Shown here piece by piece: positions 1 to 12,236 of a stretch of 64,000 nucleotides of DNA; position 1 is the first letter of the stretch, and every line of letters starts with the position of its first letter. A program made the translations under genes and the position numbers. The notes under the pieces were generated by a model that worked only from the letters and a program-made list of their open reading frames with translations, searched no databases and was not told where the DNA came from. The stretch is taken from contig JBAHVR010000289.1 in the NCBI GenBank assembly GCA_036898135.1, positions 1 to 64,000 of the forward strand. Reading direction: 5' to 3'. This DNA is from Oncomelania hupensis (Eukaryota; Mollusca; Gastropoda; Littorinimorpha; Pomatiopsidae).

Positions 1-1082
1 TAGTGCACCCGCATGTATTTCCCTCACAACCATGTTTTTAGTTGCTGCAACTGCACCAAAATCGTTTCTTTTTCCCAATTGGTAAGTAATTGATCCTCCC
101 AAAACCACAATTTTTGCAAACCAGATTGTAAACATCACCATGTACATAGTTCATTTTTGACTTCTTTTTATTTTCCACTTTCTTCTTCGTAATACTGTAG
201 ATACCCCGAGGAAAATGATTCCACAACTTTTGGCGTGCGCAGCCAAGGTGCATGCTGGGTGTGTTCTTGTCACCGGCACTCACCCGTCTAGGACATGAGC
301 GTCAGGATCTTTAGAGTCCGTTGTGATGGAATGTATGAGACAGACTAGACTTCAGTATATACACTCATCCGAAGGAGTAGGAAACGGGAGTAAAATGTCT
401 TTCCCAAGAACAAAACACAATGCCCCGGCCTGGGCTCGAACCCAGGACCTTCAAACCCGCAAGCCAAAGCTCTACCATTAGGCCACCGTACCTAAGTCTG
501 TGTGTGCATGCATAAGAACTCTCACCTCAAATCTCTGTGGTGTGTGAGAAATGTGCGCATTTAAAAATTTTAAATTTTTATGTATTCTATAAATATAATG
601 TAGATCATTAAAATATTATGCCACAACAAAATTCATTTATTTAGTTGAACACAATTTGACACGCCCATGCTTGTTGAATTAAAGCACACGCACCCACACA
701 TGCAAACACAGTGTGAAGCCTAACTCATGTTTTTAGATTAATTTAATTTTGTTTGAATAAATTAAGAAGAAATAGAAGCTTGCCAACCAACATCATTTTG
801 ATAACACTATCCGCGTTTGATTACCCTAGCCAGGCTAGTTTAGCATCCATTGTAGGTCGTGTGGTCTTATCCAAGGGAGGGAACTACAAACTAATGGCTT
901 GCTGTTCATTTCTAGAGTTGACTCCCCTAGTTAGAACTTTGTTGTCCTTAGCGCCATGTCAACAAGAAGGCTGATACTACCTGTGTTAGCGGTCTAAAAC
1001 TATTTCGCTGGGACCATTCAATGGATCGTTGAGTTTCTTTTTTTTAAGCAAGGGAAGTGACTGCGATTTTATTGGATACAAA
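1..1082. other. 5' flank of the coiled-coil gene, no gene seen
   Basis: Apart from the SINE at 240-500, I see no exon here. The stretch is AT-rich and has short open frames without splice borders or recognisable protein similarity. The promoter of the plus-strand gene that starts at 1083 presumably lies in the last few hundred bases, but no clear core promoter motif stands out. Confidence 0.5.
240..500 (-). mobile_element. tRNA-derived SINE copy, family A
   Basis: On the minus strand this begins with a tRNA-like head: an A-box-like TGGCCTAATGGTAGAGC and a B-box GGGTTCGAGCCC. A body follows that recurs at 2905-3275, 9126-9395 and 25488-25665, with shared blocks such as TGGGAAAGACA, CTACTCCTTCGGATGAG and CACCCGTCTAGGAC read on either strand. 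A tRNA head with internal polymerase III boxes and a shared body is the layout of a tRNA-derived SINE. The 3' end near 240 is truncated compared with the copy at 2905. Confidence 0.75.
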
Positions 1083-4000
1083 ATGACAACTACTCAAGCG
1101 ATTCAGGTTGGTTTGGACTTGCCATTTTACTACTTTAATACTGGACTTGACTCTTTATGGTAAGTTGGGTTAATTGAGGTAGGAAATGAGGGTGTTGTTT
1201 GTGTGTGATGTGTGTATCTGTGTGCCAGTTTGGGAGATTGCTTGTTATGACATTGAAAATGTTAACACATCCTTGAAATACAGTTTGCCTTCTGTTTTTG
1301 TGTGGATGCTGAAAGTTATATATACAATCTTAGAAGCTTTTGGTATTTAAATTGTCAAGAGCACAGAAATAATAAATCACTAATATTATATAATCACAGT
1401 TACAGTATATAAAAATTGGCACACACAGCTGCACATGACATAACTTTATATTTGCTTCTAGAATTTGCAAGATGATTTCAAGAAAGTGGCGGAACAGTCC
1501 AAGACTGCCCAAGCATGCCTGCAGCAGCTGCGCAATGCCAAGAAAGAAGCAGAGATCCAGAAGAAGAGGCATGAAGTGTTGGATAGCCTCAGATCGGTGG
1601 CAAAGATAGTGGCAGAAGTATATAGTTCCTCAGATTTTCTCAAATGCTTTACCTATATATATGTGTATTGTTGAAAATTTTAAGTATTTCTATTTTACAT
1701 AATTTTAATAACCTAAGTCAAACTATTTTCAATACTTTGGTAGTTCATGTGTGTAGGGAGGTGGGGTAGGGGAATGCGGGTCAGGATCAAACTAACTAGT
1801 GCTTTACCTTAAGTATAATACCTTAATGGTTTATGTACAAAATAATTACAACATTAATTTCCAAAGTACTAACAACTGCATACGCTTGTAAACATTTTTT
1901 TTTTTTAAAGCAATCATGTTGGGCATCCCTCAGATTTTAGTCTAAATGAAAGATTGATGTATGTTTTAGAATTTTAAAGAATGTAATAGGAATTTCACTA
2001 TATTATAAAGAACAAAGTAAACACTACTTTGCTTTAAATACTTTTTTTTTTTTTAGGGAACATGGAAAAATAGAATAAGTGCATTCGTGAAGTTTTGATG
2101 TAATACCCATAATATTGTCCTTTTAAAAAAATGTATTTTAATTCTTAAATTAGTATTTTTTAATTATTTTTTTGGTGTCTCCATCCAGCTACAAGAACAC
2201 ATTAAGGACAGTGAAGAGAGGTTGGAAGAAGCACTGGGAAAAAAGACAGAACCACAGACTCAAGCGCAGGAGGTACAGAAAGAAGAGACTGAACCAAAAG
2301 TTAAAGTAAAAGCAGAGTAAGCTTTTTTCTTTTTATTTCTTTCCTCTTTTTAAAAAAAAAATGTTGTTTTTGTGTGTGTGTGTGTATACGAATCTTCTTC
2401 AATGAGTAGAAATGTATGAATACAAGCTTCTGATTAATTTTAATTCATTATGTAAACATTTCATGTAAACATTGTGTTTTCTAAGGGGCCTAGAGTCTTT
2501 GGGATGAAAAAAATGTGTTCATTTTAGTTATTGCATTAAAACATATTTTCATTTTTGTAGTTGTACTATACAGTGAACACCACAATATACAAATTGTACT
2601 TGCTGAATCTGTCAATAAAATGTACTTATGAAGGAATATTGGAAAGGTTCCACACTGCATTTTGATCCTACTTTCACTCTTGAACCTACTCTCCCTTTTA
2701 GCTTAAGACAATCTTCCCTGTTGAACTCTTTCTCCCCTCTGTCTGATGACACTACAGCTAAAAACCAAAGGAAATAAAACACATCAGTTTGAAAAGTTTT
2801 CTATACATAGATTTCTCTAAAAGCTCCTTAGGAGTTAAAATAAAAGCCAACTGAAATTCAAATCCAAACATCACAAGCATAATAAACTACAGCACTACAA
2901 CTACAGAAGATTATTTATTTATTTAATCGTTCTTATATAGCGCTTTTCCAGCTCAAGAGCTGCTCAAGGCGCTGGCCGATACAGGATCTAACTCAAGCCG
3001 CCCGAGACGCCCACCCGCAGCCTTTGGGCGCATGGTCTGACGCCCGGACAACTGAGCACAATCCTGGGCAGCCAGGGATGGGGGAGAAGGACCTAGGTGC
3101 AAGCTGGGTGTTTTCTTGTCACCGGCACTCACCCGTCTAGGACAAGAGCGTCAGTATCTTTAAAGTCCGTTATGATGCAATGTATGCGACACAGACTAGA
3201 CCTCGGTTAATACTCTCATCCGAAGGAGTGGGAAAACAGGAGTAAAGTGTCTTTCCCAGGGACACAACACAATGGCTAATTGTTTTCAAACTCATTTCCC
3301 CTCTAGAGCATGCAAGCTGACCCCAGAAGAGCAAGAAGCTCGGTACGAGCTGAAGGCAACAAGAATGGGAGCCTTGGAGTCTCAGAACCAGGCACTGAAG
3401 AGGGAGCTGCAGCTTCAGCAGAAAAAGAAGCAAATGGCAGACACAAGACATTCACAGACACAGTCCTACCCTGGCTCTGAGACACTGAGAGCAGCACATG
3501 CTTTGGAGGCCAAATTGAGAGGAGGTAGGAAGACTGAGGACTCCCTGCAGCCATTTAACTGGCACGTTGGTTTGAATGGGTTTACAGCTGAGATAAGCTA
3601 TTAGTTTGACGTGATTTGAAAGGGTTTGCAGTTGAGATGAGCTGCTAGTTTGATGATGATGATGTATTTGTAGTCCATCAATGAAATGACAAGTTTAAAG
3701 TTCGTCTCCACCCCTCCTCTCTGCCTCTCCTTTTCAGTTCTCATGCTTCAGTTTATTTTTCATGTTTCAACACTGATGAATTGGTCGTATTATTGTTTTA
3801 CAGTAAATTTTGAAAATATTTACCTTGTTTTTCTTGTGGGTCATAATTTTATGTATATGATCGACTGTTAGTTCATGAAATTACTTTTATTACAAAACTT
3901 ATCTTGGTCTCTTTATGGAACGTTGATTTTATCTGCATTCAATTCACCAGCCAACCTGAAGATAAAGGGGCTAGAAGAAGAACTCAGAAAATCACAGCAG

Positions 4001-7000
4001 ATGACTCTCAAGTACAGAGAACTGTATGAAAACAGCCAACGTGATTCTGAGCAGAACATAACAAGAGATTCAACAGCCCATAAATCTCAATCCACTAACC
4101 AGGCCAGGTGTAAATCGGCACCCAGACTCAAACCAGCACCCTTAGAACAACAGAGCTTCATTGGGCCCAACACTAGTATCAACGATGTTGTCAGAAAAAA
4201 TGAGGTATGACAATATCTGTGGCTATCTTCTTTCAATGATTTTGAAAACATTCAAATGACAATAACATTCATATCATAATGTCTATGCAGGGTAAAACTA
4301 ATTTACTTATTAAAATAGTGGAATGTTACTTTAATTCTTTTCTTTAGTTATAATGCTAGTACCATACTACCCCCGTTGGGGTGCCGGGAGTTTCAGTATA
4401 AATAATGTCCCCACTTTCTGGAAATTTAGTGCTTTAAATTCCCACTGTCGCTGTCTTTCTCATTTGCTCTTTTTCATTCCTGCTCTGTTCTATCAATCTG
4501 CTATGCTATCGTCTTCTTCGCTAGCCCAGTCTCCTACCTTTTTTCTTAAAAACTCTTCCGGGACAAGACTCCTTGTTTGTGTATGAGGTCTGTTGGATCA
4601 GCTTGGGACAGTATTGGACGCTTTCTGCGGGGTGGTCACTAGGGCTTCCTATGATGTTATTATTTAGCAATGTAGGCATTTTATATGTATGTGTTTTGTT
4701 GATAATTTATAATGATGTTTGTATTTTATTTTGTTTTTGTAAATGGGGGTTCGATAAGTTGGGGTGAAGCCTCAGCCGTCCCCTGTGTGGGATGTCTTTA
4801 TTGTAAAGTGACTGGCTGGTGGAGAGTATTCAGTTTTACCACTAGGGTTGTTACAGCAGATCTTTTATGCGGATCAGGGGTTGTCCGGTCCTGATTTGGC
4901 TCGGAAGAGTCCGCTGGACCTAAAACAATAATCATGTAATTTAATGTAAAAGTACCATACTGATTGTCGGTTGGCTTGGACAAAGATGGAATGCTAATGA
5001 AATTCTGTGCTGACCCCAGTCTGAGTGTCAGACACTGTTAAGTATGCACCTATGCACTAACCCAGCCTATGCTTGATAGGTTTCTGACATTAGGTATATG
5101 CAGAGCCAAGACGATGGTTGCCTGCAGTGGAAACTGATCTTTCTCTTCCAAAGGGAAGTTGGGGGAAAAGACTTGTTTCCATCACAAAAACGTTGGTACA
5201 ATAAACTTCATACTTTTGTTTTTGGTCATGTATGTTTCAGTGCTTGCTGGAAGAGAATGAAATTCAGAGACAAGAAATTCAGAGACTGAAACAAGACAAC
5301 GCACACCTTCTTTTAGTCGCAAAAAGCGCTTCCACTGACAAGCACACAATATGTGTATACCTTCCTTGAATTTTGTTTTCAGTAGAATAGTAGTAATAAA
5401 TGGAAGACAAAACAGACCATGAAACCTTTATGAACATCCTATCTCACCCAAATGTTGCTTTGGGTCTATATGCATGCAATTTTCCTATTTGTCTCACTCA
5501 TCAAAGCAAAAGAATAAGTCTTTGAATTTTGGTATTGCATCCAACTGGTTTTTAAAACAATTAATATTCTGTGCACTTTTTATAGTTAGTGGTAAAGTGT
5601 TCCAATATTCAGAAACATGACAGAGGTTTATGGTCATTTGTGTGTAACTTGTCGCCCTGTTTCTGGCTTAGTCAGGCCTGTTTTTTGTGGCATAACTCAG
5701 TATTTGTATGTTGGCATTTATATGCATACAGCATTTAATTGTTACTACACTGTATTATGGTTCTAGGCACGACTTGGCACAAGCGAGTCCGCTAGGCAGG
5801 ATCTACACAAGCGCTATGAAAAACTTAAGAACCGGGTAAAATAATTTCTTAAATTCACAATTCTACATTATCATTTGGATTCATTACTTATTTTTATGAC
5901 TGACTTTGCACCCCGAAAGGTTTCAAAATAATTTGTAAAATAGTGACTGCAAGACTACTTGACATGAGTACCTTCCCAAACAAGTGAAGTTATTAGAATC
6001 GCCTGTGTCGAATGTTCTCCTAGCTGTTTATGCCTTTAATGACAGACTGACTGACAGACTGTAACATTAATTTATCAGCTGGACTAATTTTATTTCTAAT
6101 GCTATTTAGCAAAGTAGTTTTAAATGTCTGACTCATTGATCGTTTGACTGATTTAGTTTTACTTATTCATTAAAATAAGATCATTTACTTAATCTGTTTC
6201 TGAATGCAAAGATTTGTAAATGTTTAATTTATTCATTGAAATGAGTACATTTAGTTAATCTATTTTCTGAATGCAGAACTCCCAGCTGAGTAGGAGCTAC
6301 ACAAAGCAAGCTTCAGAATGGTTGGAAATGAAGAAACAGCACCAGTATTTGGAGGATCAAGAACGGTGGAAAGGTGTATGTACAATGACATAGACCAATG
6401 TACATCTTGTACATCTATATATTTATTTGTTCAGGAATGCAAATGTAACAAACATTTTACATTGTCATTAGAGGTGGAACTGGATGTGTATACTTGCAAG
6501 GTTGCCAAAAGCACTGGCTCAATTGCTAAATGCAAGTAAATATTATTTGGGGCAAGCTTTCCTGCTGCCCAATCTCCCCACCCATTCTATTTTCAATGAA
6601 TGAAAGTTTCACCCATTTGCAAATTGTGTGCTGTTAAATGTTTTATTTTGTTGTTTGTTTTGTTTTGTTTTGTTTTGTTTTGGGGGGGAGAGGGGAGGGG
6701 GAAGTGGAGGGGAAAAGGAGGAGGAGGGAGAAGGAGCATTGGAAAGTTGTTCACACTCATGATAAATGCCATGGGTGAGTAACTTTGCCCGAGTACTGGC
6801 TCGCTGGATGAGTTAAAATTTCTGGCTTTCACAGACCTGCCTACTGCTACGATTTTGCCGTAGCAGCTACGAAAAATAAAGCTCTGCTACGATGCTACGG
6901 CAAACATAAAATTGCTACGGGAAAAAAAATCCGACTTTTTTTTTTTAACCCTTTACCGGGCGTAGCGGCAAAGGTCTAAAACGCCCAAAAGCGTCCGTAT

Positions 7001-7894
7001 CAACCACTGCTATATTCTCGCGTTGTTTGAAAGATTGCGAGATTTCCGGCAATTGACTTCCGGTTTATTCTGTTGTGGAAACAATCGACGGCATTTCCAC
7101 AAGTTTTCTCTTTGATGCGTTTGTTTTTTTTTAATTTTATTTTCAATTTTTTGTGTGCAAGTGTCTAGAATGGATTGTTTGGATTCTTCGACTGATGAAG
7201 GAGAGTTTACAGTCTTCCATTTATTAGACATTGAAGTGAGAGAAATGAACTTTGAGTCGGAGGAAGAGATCGGTACTGACATTAGTGCCAGTAGCATGCA
7301 TGCATCAGATCTTTCAGATGGGCAGGGAAGTGAAGTGGAGGAGGAGGCTTGTTTGGACTTTTTAAAACATGTTTTTTTGCAATTTTAGTAAACACATGGA
7401 GTAATAAAAAACAAGACATGACAAGAGAAGAATAAAAAGGTATATAATCAAAAGAGATTTTATTTCTGTTAATTTTGCATTTTATTTCATTTAAATCTAT
7501 GCACTAATACCTAAGATGTGGTGTTTTTACTAACGTACTCCGAAATATCTCTAAAATTATAAGACTTCTTGCCTTAACTTGTCGTGGCGTCTGACATCGA
7601 CGGTTGTGCATGCTACTAAAAATCTGGCTTTGCTACTGAGAACTGGACCTTTTGCTACTGATTTAAAGAATTGTAGGTAGACAGGTCTGCTTTCAGTGTG
7701 TGACTGGAGATGGTTGGGAAAACGGAAGGCTAAGCATATCTTATTTATTTAGTTAATGGAAAAGATTCTGTTTCGCAGCTGAGTAAACTCAACATTTTTA
7801 ATGTATTCATGTATTTTTGTTGGCAGCTTCATCCGTTCGCACCTCATGGAGGTCGAGATCGCTGGTTCGAACACACAGGAAGAAAGAACACTGA
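1083..7894 (+). CDS. Coiled-coil protein of 375 aa, nine exons, function unknown
   Basis: I reconstructed nine exons: 1083-1106, 1462-1617, 2189-2316, 3307-3524, 3951-4204, 5241-5354, 5767-5835, 6277-6373 and 7827-7894. Every border has GT/AG and the phases match, giving 1128 nt and 375 residues from MTTTQAIQ to a TGA stop. The product is almost wholly helical and charged, with heptad-like stretches (residues about 8-80, 95-170, 185-210, 255-330), a serine/threonine-rich middle and a basic tail ending RTHRKKEH. No catalytic motif, signal peptide or membrane segment is seen, so a cytoplasmic or centrosomal scaffold role is possible but is only inference. I do not recognise the family. Introns hold a SINE, a retroposon and a hAT-like element. 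The first and last exons are the least certain: the first codes only eight residues, and the last was chosen because its phase fits and it soon stops. Confidence 0.75.
2905..3275 (-). mobile_element. tRNA-derived SINE, family A, long copy with tail
   Basis: Read on the minus strand from 3275, this is the same body as the copies at 240-500 and 9126-9395, but it continues further. It holds the block that reads GGAGAAGGACC on the plus strand, also present near 9386 in the opposite orientation. It ends in GCGCTATATAAGAACG plus an ATTT-rich tail at about 2905. The tRNA-like head is missing. It lies about 30 bases upstream of the acceptor of exon 4 of the coiled-coil gene. Confidence 0.7.
4369..4950 (+). 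mobile_element. ~600-bp retroposon, copy 1
   Basis: Full copy of 582 bp, flanked by the exact 11-bp duplication AGTACCATACT (4358-4368 and 4951-4961). It opens with a C/G-rich ACCCCCGTTGGGG, has TATAAATA about 30 bases in, and ends with GGACCTAAAACAATAATCAT and an ATGTAA-type tail. Duplications of this length and an A/T-rich repeated 3' tail indicate LINE-driven retroposition. It lies in intron 5 of the coiled-coil gene in the sense direction. No tRNA-, 7SL- or 5S-like head was recognised. Confidence 0.85.
6832..7689. mobile_element. hAT-like element with CAGACCTGCC termini
   Basis: The stretch begins CAGACCTGCCTAC and ends GTAGGTAGACAGGTCTG, an imperfect terminal inverted repeat. Flanks GCTTTCA(C/G) repeat on both sides, fitting a 7-8 bp target duplication like those of hAT transposons. 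Just inside the left end are several copies of a GCTACG motif. The same termini bound 16717-16891. No transposase was found, so it is non-autonomous. It lies in the last intron of the coiled-coil gene. Confidence 0.65.
6945..7388 (+). mobile_element. piggyBac-like 5' end with acidic ORF remnant
   Basis: A TTAACCCTTT motif at 6945 is followed about 220 bases later by an open frame whose first ATG is at 7170, rich in D/E and S (EGEFTVFHLLDIE, then SEEEIGTD). A TTAA target joined to CCCTTT and an acidic transposase N-terminus are typical of piggyBac elements, and 19113 repeats this arrangement. No matching 3' terminus or catalytic DDD domain is visible, so it is a fragment, nested in the hAT-like element. 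The assignment is tentative. Confidence 0.35.
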
Positions 7895-8773
7895 CCAACC
7901 TCGCCAGATGTACCCAGCTGAAAATTACGCTGAAACCTCTGCCACGTAATCTGAACTGTTTGTTCTACAAAAAAATGATCTGAAATTTGCACTTAAATAA
8001 ACCTGAATAACGTCTTTGTAGCTGAAAGAGTTGCTGAATTCATACAAGTTCATATGTCCTACTGTATTTTTTTTTAAAATTATTATTTTTGGGATCATAA
8101 CTAAAGTGGAAATCCAGAATAATATTTATTATTATAAGATTAAACAGGAATTGGCAACTTGTTTAATGTACAAAATAGTTTGATGTTGCATTTTTTGGAA
8201 AAATCCATTGTGACCTTTCAATAAATGTTCAGTTTCCTATATTCTTTTTGAAATATGCTTACAAACATTGTCACATCCATGAACAAGAATGTTAACAAAA
8301 TGTTTGTTACTGAACACCGAAACATCATGTACAAAAACATGTAGAAATCTTCATTGGGAACACTTTCTGTTTTTAGTGTGTATAAAATCTCTTTCTTACA
8401 TTGTAAATATTTGTTTATATTATTTCAAATAACTAACTGATGGCTTGTCAGTAAACATGTTGGTACTTATGAACCTTTCAATTACATAATAGATATTCGA
8501 CATTTTATTTTTACATTTTTTTTATTTATTTCAATCATCATCTATTCACACTTATTATAGTAGACAAAGATGTAAGCATTATTTTTTTTGTTAACTTCCT
8601 TGATAGTAGAGTGTATTAAAGAAAAAAAATATGGACAGACATGATTTTATACCTACCGGCAGTTTTTATACATCATGCATTCATTTTAAAAATTACATTT
8701 GGAATTTTTATTTAAAGTAGCGCCTTGTCTTCCAGCAGTAATTTAGTCCCTGTAGGTAGAGAGAGAGAAACTC

Positions 8774-8852
<79 letters not shown>

Positions 8853-9125
8853 GTTATCCTGCTCTCTAAGATGGACCAAAAGTGCGACATGCTGGCTTTG
8901 AATTCCACGTACTTCTACATGAGTTTTAGGAGCTCAAATGCAGTACAATTGCATTCATAAAGCCTGGTTCTCCTTATATATAATGGTCACTCTTTATCAT
9001 ATGTATTTCATGTACAGTTTCTAATTATTCTGCTGTAATGGTATTTTATGAAAGTTGTTTTTAGAATGCTACAGAAGAGTGAGTAAAATTTTAAGCTGTA
9101 TTGTGTATTAAGCTGTATTGAGGAG
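7895..9125. other. Non-coding spacer with a (GA)n microsatellite
   Basis: This holds the 3' flank of the coiled-coil gene. A run of GA repeats with an interruption CTCAGAAA occupies about 8757-8848. No coding exon, RNA gene or inverted-repeat element was recognised. Several AATAAA-like strings after 7980 could serve as polyadenylation signals for the upstream gene. Confidence 0.5.
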
Positions 9126-9395
9126 GCACTGTGGTCAAATGGTAGTGCTTCGGCTTGAGAACCTGAAGGTCCCGGGAGCCCTGGCCGGGCCATTGTGTTG
9201 TGTCCCTGGGAAAGACACTTTACTCCTGTTTTCCTACTCCTTCGGATGAGAATATAAACCAAGGTCTAGTCTGTGTCGCATACATTCCATCATAACGGAC
9301 TTTAAAGATCCTGACGCTCATGTCCTAGACGGGCGAGTGCCGGTAACAGGAACATACCCAGCATACACTTGGTCCTTCTCCCCCATCCCCATATA
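9126..9395 (+). mobile_element. tRNA-derived SINE, family A, plus-strand copy
   Basis: The tRNA-like head (GTGGTCAAATGGTAGTGC, then a degenerate B-box around GGTCCCGGGAGCCC) is followed by the body shared with 240-500, including CTACTCCTTCGGATGAG and GACGGGCGAGTGCCGGTAAC. The tail runs into CCCCATCCCC and a short (AT)n run near 9392-9406. Confidence 0.75.
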
Positions 9396-9538
9396 TATAT
9401 ATATATTGTAAATAAATTAATTGAAATAATAAAAATACATACAAATAGTATTAATGTGTATTTTCTGGCTGTATTTAAAGTCCATTCCCTAATGAATACT
9501 GTTGTGTTTAACACACTGACAGTATCTGGCTTAATGTA

Positions 9539-9862
9539 CTAGGTATCATATAAATCAAGACTATGTTCAATGACTAGATTATGTCTTTCATTATCATTGC
9601 TTTGCGATATGATGGGATGACCCTGGCTTCTGTTGGCATTTCTAGCACTGGCAAGTGGGTAAGTCTCTTGTAGATGTTCAACGTTCAGTTCTCCTTCTAG
9701 CGCATTAAGGCGGATGACAGGGTTTGGCAGAGGAGGACGACTGAAAATCAATTCCAGTCTATGTAATAAAATGCATCCCATGGTCATTGCACTGATAAGA
9801 AGGAAAACCTGGTACATGCGACGAAAGCGCGACACTGATGGTGGTAATGCTGCTCTACCCAT
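9539..9862 (-). CDS. Small single-pass membrane protein, 107 aa, hypothetical
   Basis: Uninterrupted ATG-to-stop frame with no intron. The N-terminus is short and basic (SRFRRMY), followed by a hydrophobic segment at about residues 16-34 (YQVFLLISAMTMGCILL), then a polar tail rich in N, H, S and E. This topology suits a short one-helix protein of the mitochondrial, ER or Golgi membrane; which of these cannot be told. I do not recognise the family. The frame lies beyond the 3' end of the plus-strand coiled-coil gene and convergent with it. Composition looks more like coding than most nearby frames, and ACGATGG is a passable start context. It could still be a terminal exon or a chance frame. 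Confidence 0.5.
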   Translation of the reverse strand: MGRAALPPSVSRFRRMYQVFLLISAMTMGCILLHRLELIFSRPPLPNPVIRLNALEGELNVEHLQETYPLASARNANRSQGHPIISQSNDNERHNLVIEHSLDLYDT

Positions 9863-10596
9863 CGTGTACTCTTAGGTGGAACCAGTCGAACTCAATCACC
9901 TGTATATATTCAAAAATAATTAGTTATAATGTCGGCTGATGATTTGTACTTTAAAATACACAAATACAGGTAAAGCGGGTGGTACATATATATTTCTATT
10001 AAATATCTGGCATCCTGAGAAATCCGGCAATGTAGATCGACTTTTATCTAGGCAATTTTGCTAAGAAATACGTAATGTGCAATATATCTACTGATTTTTT
10101 AGAGAAAGGAAAGTGGGCACTGAACTGAAAAGACATTTTACTGTCAGAGTGACTGTTAGTGCTATTAGGTAACAATTAGGGATAGAGTAGTAGAGGTTAT
10201 ATTAAACAATACTATTTTAATCTAATGCTTACACTGTACTTTATTTTTGATGAATTTGTAGTCTTGGGATAAGCGTACAGTAATTCAAAAAGTGCCGAGT
10301 TAGCGATTGCTCTCGATTCATCCTAAACACCTACCTGAAAGCCAAGAGATTTGCAAGAAAGCCAGATTTGTACAATTATATTCATAGACTGTCATTGTGT
10401 GACGATGTAAGTTAGAATCATGGAAGTACAAACTTTTGAAGAATACATGCCCTTGGTTAGAATGTAGTCTAACTGATGACATCAAAGTTGTGATGATGTC
10501 ATGACAATGAATGATGTCATAATAATAATGGAGGTTAGGTGACATGAAAGAGTTGTTGGTTGGTTTTTTTTAATGATGTCATCATAGTGGATACAA

Positions 10597-10728
10597 CATT
10601 CGAGAATGGACTGGCTTGACCCTGAGCGAAGCCATCAGGGTTGCTGAGGACAGAGAAAGATGGAGTATGCTGGTCAAACGATCATCTGTGGTGCCCTAAC
10701 GACCTCAGAGTTACGGGATAGGATAGGA
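10597..10728 (+). mobile_element. RTE-like LINE, 3'-end fragment
   Basis: This is the last ~130 bases of the LINE family seen repeatedly in this window. It encodes the REWTGLTLSEAIRAAEDRERW segment in degraded form and ends GGGATAGGATAGGA, the family's pentamer tail. Heavily 5'-truncated. Confidence 0.8.
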
Positions 10729-11289
10729 CCATAGTGAATACAAAAATTATAATGGATGACATGGTCCTGTAGGAATACATTACAAGTTTACTTTGAGGAT
10801 AGGCAGTGATGCGGGAAACAAAAAACAGTGTCCACTACAACCCTTTTTTCTCCGTCACTGATTAAGTTTTGACAGGGGCCGGGGTTATGAGTGCAACTTT
10901 CAGGCCAGTGATGAGCAACTTTCGGTCTCGCGACAAGGGTAAGCGGGCGTCAAGGGACACAACTCTTCATTTGGGCCTACTTTTGTTGGAACTTCGTGTG
11001 TGTGTGGTGTTGGTGGGAAGAAGCCTTTGTTAATGACGGCACAGGTGTGTGGCGTGAGTTATGTTTTATGGATTGTGAGTAAATAGATCCAATTGTTTTT
11101 AATATTTTTATCGTTGTTTTATTCCCCAGATGCTCAAAGCAAATTGTTGTAATATTTGAAGCCAATAAAAGTCCTATATATACAATATTTTGTACACTGA
11201 CAGCTGCAGAAGTACCCAAGAGTGTAGGTTTTTAGTTAAATTTTCAGATGACTCTGCCTTGTTGTCTCTTTTTCAGGGCCCGGAAAACG

Positions 11290-12236
11290 ATCATGGTCTT
11301 GCCCTTTCTGATTTTGTTAACTGATGCGATAATAATTTTTTTGGAAATGAACGTGTCTAAAACAAAAGAAATGCTTTTTGATTTTAGGACAGTGAAGGAT
11401 GATGTCCGTCCATGTGTTATTCATGGTGAAGATGTGGAAGTTGTTGACACATATAATTATTTGGGTACAGTTTTTGTTAGTCAGCTGAAATTTGATGTCA
11501 AACACCCACAGTCTTGTCAAACGTGGTCAGCAAAGAATGTATCTTCTTAGGAAACTAAAATCCTTCTCTGTAAACACAAAGATCCTCAGTTTGTTTTACC
11601 AGTCTTTTATAGAAAGTTTGCTGACTTTTTCTTTTATCTGTTGGTTTCACGGTCTGACTGTGAAGGATAGGAACAGCCTGAATAGCATAGTCAATGTCTG
11701 CTCAAAGATTATTGGAGTTAGGCAGAGAGATCTTTCTTCTTTCTGTGATCAGCAGATCTTACGGAAAACCGGGAGCATCCTTAATAGTCATCAGGAACAT
11801 TGTTTGAAACCCGAGTTCACACTGTTGCCATCCAGACGCCGATATGCTATGCCCATCTGTAAGGGAAATCGGCGTTCTAAATCTTTTATTCCCAGTGCAA
11901 TCCGACTTCTTAATAGTACTAACCGCTTTTAGTTTTCGGCACTTTGGGGATCTTATTTGTTATATAGTGAGAGTCTCCCTTTAGTGTCTATGTGTACTGG
12001 CTGAACTTTTTAATCAACTTGTTGAATTTTGTTGACTTTTGTGATATCACTTGTGATCTTGATTCGCGTGTGTGTGCTTGTGTGATGTTTTTTAAATTTA
12101 TGTTTTTATTTTTTGTTTTTTTTTTTCTTTCAAAAATGGTTTATGATACATTTTTTGAGTTTCTTTATGCTGCCTCATAAACTTATAATGTAATTGCCCT
12201 TTGGGATGAATAAAGTTGTATTGTATTGTATTGTAT
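11290..12236 (+). mobile_element. Non-LTR retrotransposon, 3' RT fragment
   Basis: Two overlapping frames (one shift near 11510) encode the end of a LINE reverse transcriptase: a thumb-like YNYLGTVF segment, RMYLLRKLKSFSV, LSLFYQSFIESLLTFS and a C-terminal RRYAMPICKGNRRSKSFIPS that ends at about 11932. The 3' end is AATAAAGTTGTA followed by TTGTA repeats at 12210-12236. It is 5'-truncated and frameshifted, so dead. A short relative of the tail lies at 40917-40985 on the other strand. Confidence 0.75.

Noticed and set aside
7155..7388. Independent small acidic gene
   Set aside because: The frame starts at a non-ATG codon and lies in a piggyBac-like fragment inside a hAT-like element; a remnant is likelier.
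7827..7983. Alternative long reading of the last exon of the coiled-coil gene (frame ...HLMEVEIAGSNTQEE...)
   Set aside because: It is out of phase with the donor at 6373. The phase-consistent frame stops at 7894. The GGTTCGAAC string there may hint at a SINE remnant, but nothing else supports that.
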